Part shown: positions 60,081-64,000 of the stretch, piece after piece
How positions within the stretch are numbered: the stretch's first letter is position 1
Layout: the number at the start of each line of letters is the position of its first letter
Notes under the pieces: generated by a model
The model's input: the letters and a program-made list of their open reading frames with translations, nothing else
Databases searched by the model: none
Told to the model about the DNA's origin: nothing
Position numbers and translations under genes: made by a program
Assembly (NCBI GenBank): GCA_022385755.1
Contig: MU278350.1
Coordinates: forward strand, 1,382,486-1,446,485
Direction: 5' to 3'
Source: Trametopsis cervina
Lineage: Eukaryota > Basidiomycota > Agaricomycetes > Polyporales > Irpicaceae
DNA: 64,000 bases

Positions 60081-61249
60081 ACACGATGTGGTCTCCTTTC
60101 CAGCGCTTGCCGAACACATGTCTGGCTAACCCTTGATCGCCTTCAGCTAATACCGATATCAGGGTCCAGGCTTTACCATTCTTCCTGACATTGGTAAGGG
60201 AATCCGACATGCAAGGCGTTGGCCACTGTGGTGAATGAAGCTCTCGCAGTATCCTGGTGGTATGCGTCTTTGCGGTGTGGCCTCCGGCAGGTAACGGCCT
60301 GGCCAGTGCTGCGAAAGTCTGAATGCGCGAATTCGAATCCATCTGTAAAGGTTCTTTCGCGCAGCCAATCACAGGGATCTTCATCGGGCTCAACTACAGT
60401 ACTGTGTGAGATGTGAGGGAGGAGCGTATGCATGTGAAGTTCATAAGGGGGGAAGGACACCGTGATTCTGAGGTGAGTTGTCTGGTATTATCCTGCCGCC
60501 ACAAGCATTGTGACAGTAACAGAATCCCTACGTCCCACAACAATGACATCTACATTTAATAACTTCTGAATCTCACTCGTCTCAGGCTTTCTAGAGAGAC
60601 ATTCGGGCATCCGACGAGTGCTGAAGCAGTCTCAAGGGTGAATTCATCCGTCAGCCATTGCTTTGGTGTAGCTAAAACCCGGTCATTCCAGCCAGCCAGC
60701 CAGGCGTGTCGCCACTTCAGTTCTGTGGAAGGCGCAATGACCAACAAACGTATTGCTAGTGTGATATATTTTCTATGGTGCTTACGGAGTGAACATGCCT
60801 TGGCGAGAAACCAGAAGATCGGTAACAGACGACTCACTATAAACGAGAAGTATCTGGCAAGAACTCACCTGCACCATAGAGAGTAGAGAACAACACGGAA
60901 TCCAGCGACATTCAGGGAGCTGGTCTTACGCGCTACGCACGACTGAAGGGTCAATGAAAGTGACCTGACATGCTGTTGCGGCATGTGAAGTTGTAGAACA
61001 TCCTTGTGTATCCAGCGGAAAACAGAACAATATAACGTACCGAAAATCTGGAAGCTGTGTGCTCATGGCCCCCCAATCTCACTTCACACGTTGCCGAACA
61101 ACGGTACATATGCCTAATTTTGTATTGCGATGTCATAGCGAGATAAGGATGCAAAGACATAAAGAAGCTCTCGACTCGCCGGCACTCTCCCCTGAATAAC
61201 CGACCCACTCGTACACCCAAATGACCAAGGGTACATCTCCAAACCCCGC
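59861..61249. other. Upstream region of WD40 copy B, with exon-like blocks
   Basis: Holds at least one probable 5' exon of copy B (59899-59955). A minus-strand open block at about 60556-60700 (LKWRHAWLAGWNDRVLATPK, ETASALVGCPNVSLESLRRV) follows a good acceptor and looks like a 3'-terminal exon of an unidentified small gene. I could not build the gene. The right end is the 3' flank of RPS13. Confidence 0.35.
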
Positions 61250-61820
61250 TTATGCAATGAGAGTGGATGCGGTGGCCGAGTCGTACTTGAATGATGGGGG
61301 AATCGCCTGTGTCTGCTTGTAGTAGCGGGCAAGACGGTGGATACGCGACTCGATGAGAATGAGACGGAACTTCGAGTCCTTGTCCTTGCGGTTGGTCTCG
61401 AGGTGCTTGCGGACAGCAACAGCCTTCTTAACAAGGTGCCACAAATCCTCAGGGATTTGAGGTGCAAGACCTGACAGATGGAGGATGAACACTCTTCACA
61501 TGCGTAGATCAGGGGCGTCAGACCAACCTTGGGTCTTCAAGATACGCAGGATCTTGTTTCCGGTGACGAAGCGCACCTGGGGGATACCGTGCGAGTCACG
61601 GAGGGTGACACCAATCTGCGAGGGCGTAAGACCCTTGCGGGCCAGCTTGATGATGTGCTCGACAACATCAGCTTCCGTGGTCTTCAGCCACGAAGGTGGG
61701 GCGCGGCGGTAAGGGAGGGCAGAGGACGCTATTCGATGTAACTCAGCAAGACCGTCTTCATACGAGGTTGTATGCCTAGAACGTACAAATGCCCTTTCCG
61801 GGAGCGTGCATGCGACCCAT
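61250..61820 (-). CDS. RPS13: 40S ribosomal protein S13 (uS15)
   Basis: Three exons (61820-61787, 61728-61528, 61470-61250) give 151 residues, exactly the family length. The start [20 protein letters not shown] is followed by [60 protein letters not shown], and [20 protein letters not shown], ending ATASTLIA. It binds 18S rRNA in the small-subunit platform. Exon 1 is 34 nt, typical of ribosomal protein genes with an intron just after the start. Diverges from RPS6. Confidence 0.97.
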
Positions 61821-62208
61821 GTTTGCTCTAAATCATACGTTCAGTACCCCTTCACAGCGCCAAACAGCAGCAACGGCATGACTGACAGATTTTTGTGGGG
61901 ACGGGGTGGAAGTCTTGAGGTCTTGTCGTCGTCGGTGCCGTTGAGCTCGTTAGAGCAGCGGAGAGCACGTGCCTAATCGGGTGTGTGGCTGATGAAACTA
62001 TACAGCTCGGAATATTAGCGCCCAGCCACTTATCGCTTGGTCGTGTTTGGACTACCACACGACCGCCCCGACCTTCAAGACATCCCCGACGTCGCTGCCG
62101 CCGACGAGGACAGGCCCAAAGACGAAAAAGGTCATTATTTCGCGTCTCTTCCGAACCCCATCACAATTATCCTGACGGCTTCTTGACCACTTCTCTTCCA
62201 ACTTCAGC
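61821..62208. promoter_or_regulatory. Shared divergent promoter of RPS13 and RPS6
   Basis: A 388-bp space between two divergent ribosomal protein start codons. It includes a pyrimidine-rich tract just before RPS6 (accacttctcttccaacttc, ending at about 62205), as expected for TOP-like or initiator contexts, and cgtcgtcggtgccg-type GC-rich blocks. No individual factor site could be named from sequence alone. Confidence 0.55.
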
Positions 62209-63193
62209 ATGAAGATCAATATCGCTAGTGAGTAACACCGTGTACTATATGAAAGATGATTCTTAATGCGATGAAACGACAGACCCCGCAACAGGGGCCC
62301 AAAAGCTCATTGACTTTGACCAGGAGAGACAATAGTGCGTTCAATGTGCATGATCAACTGGGATGCAGTCTGACCGCAAGATCCTAGTCGTGTCTTCTAC
62401 GACAAGAAGATCGCAGCTGAGGTCCCGGCTGACAGTCTCGGGGACGAATGGAAGGGCTACATTTTCCGCATCACTGGCGGTAACGACAAGCAGGGATTCC
62501 CGATGAAGCAGGGTGTCCTTGTACCATACCGTGTCCGTCTGCTTTTGGCCGACGGCCACTCTTGCTACCGTACCCGCCGCACCGGTGAGCGCAAGCGCAA
62601 GTCCGTTCGTGGCTGCATAGTCGGCCCCGATATTGCTGTCCTCTCCGTGGTTATCGTCAAGCAGGGCGACAACGACATCCCCGGGCTGACGGATACCGTT
62701 CTCCCCAAGCGTCTCGGTCCCAAGCGGGCCTCCAAGATCAGACGCTTCTTCAACTTGACCAAGGATGACGATGTCAGGAAATACGTTGTCCGACGAGAGG
62801 TTAAGAGCGCGAAGAAGGAGGACGCGAAGCCTTACACCAAGGCGTATGTGTATTCTTCCCTACTGTGTATCTGTGTGACTTATGTTGTGGTTAGTCCCAA
62901 AATCCAGAGACTGGTCACCCCCCTCCGTCTCCAGCGCCGCCGTCACCTTCGTTCCCTCAAGCGCCGCCGGATCGACCACCAGAAGGAGCAGAAGGCCGAG
63001 TACGAGTACGTATCGCCAGTTTATGACTGGGATTACGGATACTTACTGTCTAATTCGCTACAGGACTCTGCTTGCCAAGCGTGTCGCAGAGAAGAAGGAG
63101 AAGGCTGCGACAATCAAGGCGGCACACAAGAAGTGAGTGACGCGTATCATGTTTTTTTTGCCGGCATTCTAACTCGTCTCCAGGACCGCATAA
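62209..63193 (+). CDS. RPS6: 40S ribosomal protein S6 (eS6)
   Basis: Six exons (62209-62227, 62283-62334, 62388-62843, 62895-63005, 63064-63132, 63184-63193) give 238 residues in phase. Family segments are [99 protein letters not shown], and [20 protein letters not shown]. The last exon is 10 nt (only the end of one codon, TA and stop), so the tail is AAHKKTA. The serine-rich phosphorylated tail of animal and yeast S6 is missing: it ends in KKTA rather than an RRxSS motif. Confidence 0.96.
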
Positions 63194-63766
63194 AATTCCT
63201 GTTGGGTCTTTGTTGTCTGCCTTGCTGTGTATGGTTTACATATAGTCATGTCACCTGTCCCTCCATCTACTCTGACGCTCTTCGCAATTCTATGCATTGA
63301 CTATGATCATGTTGCGATAGCTGTGCAGTCCATTGAGAGATATCCGGTAGTTATATGCGTATGAGCTCCATTGGACACAGCCTACTATTATCTCACGGAG
63401 AATTTAGCTGACCCATTCCCTCATCTAGCACACCCGATCTCGAGCATCTAATCATTCTCATCAAGTTCGGAGAGTGCTTGTTCAGCCATGGGGAACTCTG
63501 TCCGTGTGAGCGTTCTAGTTCCGTGGAGTGCCGGAGCGTTCACCGCCTCAGCACCCACTGCGCCGCTTGATCTGTGGTTTTCCCCCCTCGGTTACTGGAG
63601 CACTGGAGTCGCATGCATCACACGGCATCCTTCGTGAATATGTGGGCAATCTGGTGCTGACAACGCGATATTCTGGTGGCAGTGCCCAGTGTTCGTTATA
63701 AGGGAGGTGACCGCTCGTATTGTATGCTACTTACGAGCCGTGTAGCAAGAACAACACACAGAAGAT
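63194..63766. other. Intergenic, no gene recognised
   Basis: RPS6 3' flank and, at the right, the upstream region of the glycine-rich frame. Nothing else seen. Confidence 0.45.
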
Positions 63767-64000
63767 ATGCGCGTTACGCTCACGAATAACAAGAGTACCT
63801 ATCGCAGAGCCGGTGCCGTCGGCGGCGGTGGTGGCGGAGGAGGTGGTGGTGGAGGGGGTGGCGGTAGTCGGGGTGGAGGAAGCGGCGGCGGAGGAGGAGC
63901 AGGAGCAGGAGGAGGAGCAGGAGGTGGTGGTGGTGGTAGCAAGGGTGGTGGAAGCAGTGGAAGTGGGACTGGAAGTAGTGGAAGTGGTAGTGGAGGATCA
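63767..64000 (+). CDS. Start of a glycine-rich ORF cut by the window edge
   Basis: From the ATG at 63767 the frame stays open for 78 codons to the window end. It reads MRVTLTNNKSTYRRAGAVGG, then an almost pure Gly tract (with Ser, Ala and a few Arg/Lys), then a Gly-Ser tract (SSGSGTGSSGSGSGGS). The Tyr-Arg-Arg entry followed by Gly repeats resembles the N-terminus of some basidiomycete glycine-rich membrane or wall proteins, whose membrane part would lie beyond the edge. The DNA is purine-rich GGN repeat, so a non-coding simple repeat is the alternative. Confidence 0.4.
   Translation, partial: MRVTLTNNKSTYRRAGAVGGGGGGGGGGGGGGGSRGGGSGGGGGAGAGGGAGGGGGGSKGGGSSGSGTGSSGSGSGGS

Noticed and set aside
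60556..60837. A minus-strand exon-like block (WLAGWNDRVLATPKQWL)
   Set aside because: Good acceptor and protein-like, but the frame opens with a non-ATG codon and I could not find upstream exons or a family; mentioned only inside the intergenic entry.

Overview
The window is nuclear DNA of a filamentous basidiomycete, most likely an Agaricomycete. Nearly every gene is split by short introns (mostly about 45-70 nt, GT...AG). Several membrane-protein families seen here are, as far as I know, largely restricted to Agaricomycetes (the DUF6533-type seven-helix protein, the tandem seven-helix pair, and the four-helix/WD40 proteins). Housekeeping genes are intron-rich and often sit head-to-head. There is no sign of prokaryotic, viral or plasmid DNA, no CRISPR array, no intact transposon, and I found no tRNA. 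All gene models below were spliced by hand from frame, splice signals and family knowledge; where exon phases closed exactly I say so.

Left part (1-18600): RPN3 (proteasome lid) lies head-to-head with an NDUFAF2-like complex I assembly factor. They are followed by a WW-like tail-anchored protein, a glycine-rich stress-type protein, ribosomal protein P0, a PPR-like helical repeat protein, a GPI-anchored protein made of nine 25-residue cysteine repeats, and a NIPA/Rsm1-like C3HC zinc-finger protein.

Middle (18900-31000): two tandem paralogues of a seven-helix membrane protein flank an unresolved orphan gene. A gene-poor 3 kb stretch follows, then a small single-helix protein and a head-to-head pair of ER genes: ERG2 (sterol C8 isomerase) and SPC2 (signal peptidase subunit).

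Right-middle (31000-50200): two copies of a divergent H2B-H2A histone pair lie 14 kb apart, each with three ACGCGT boxes in the shared promoter. Between them lie homoserine dehydrogenase, a DUF6533-like protein, a two-RRM RNA-binding protein, an E2-binding HECT_2 protein, and a coiled-coil protein whose 3' end overlaps or fuses with the HECT_2 gene. After the second pair come a GRIP-domain golgin and a Pin4/Par14-type parvulin.

Right end (50200-64000): a direct duplication of about 5 kb carries two copies of a four-helix membrane protein with a WDR26/GID7-like WD40 domain. One copy is shortened by a stop codon. Then come the head-to-head ribosomal genes RPS13 and RPS6 and the start of a glycine-rich ORF that runs off the window.

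I did not find a clear undescribed multi-gene system. The most interesting signals are the sharply bounded sequence homogenisation of H2A exon 1, the cysteine-repeat GPI protein, the HECT_2 fusion/overlap, a 351-nt stop-free intron of length 3n in the HECT_2 gene, and the duplicated membrane-WD40 genes.
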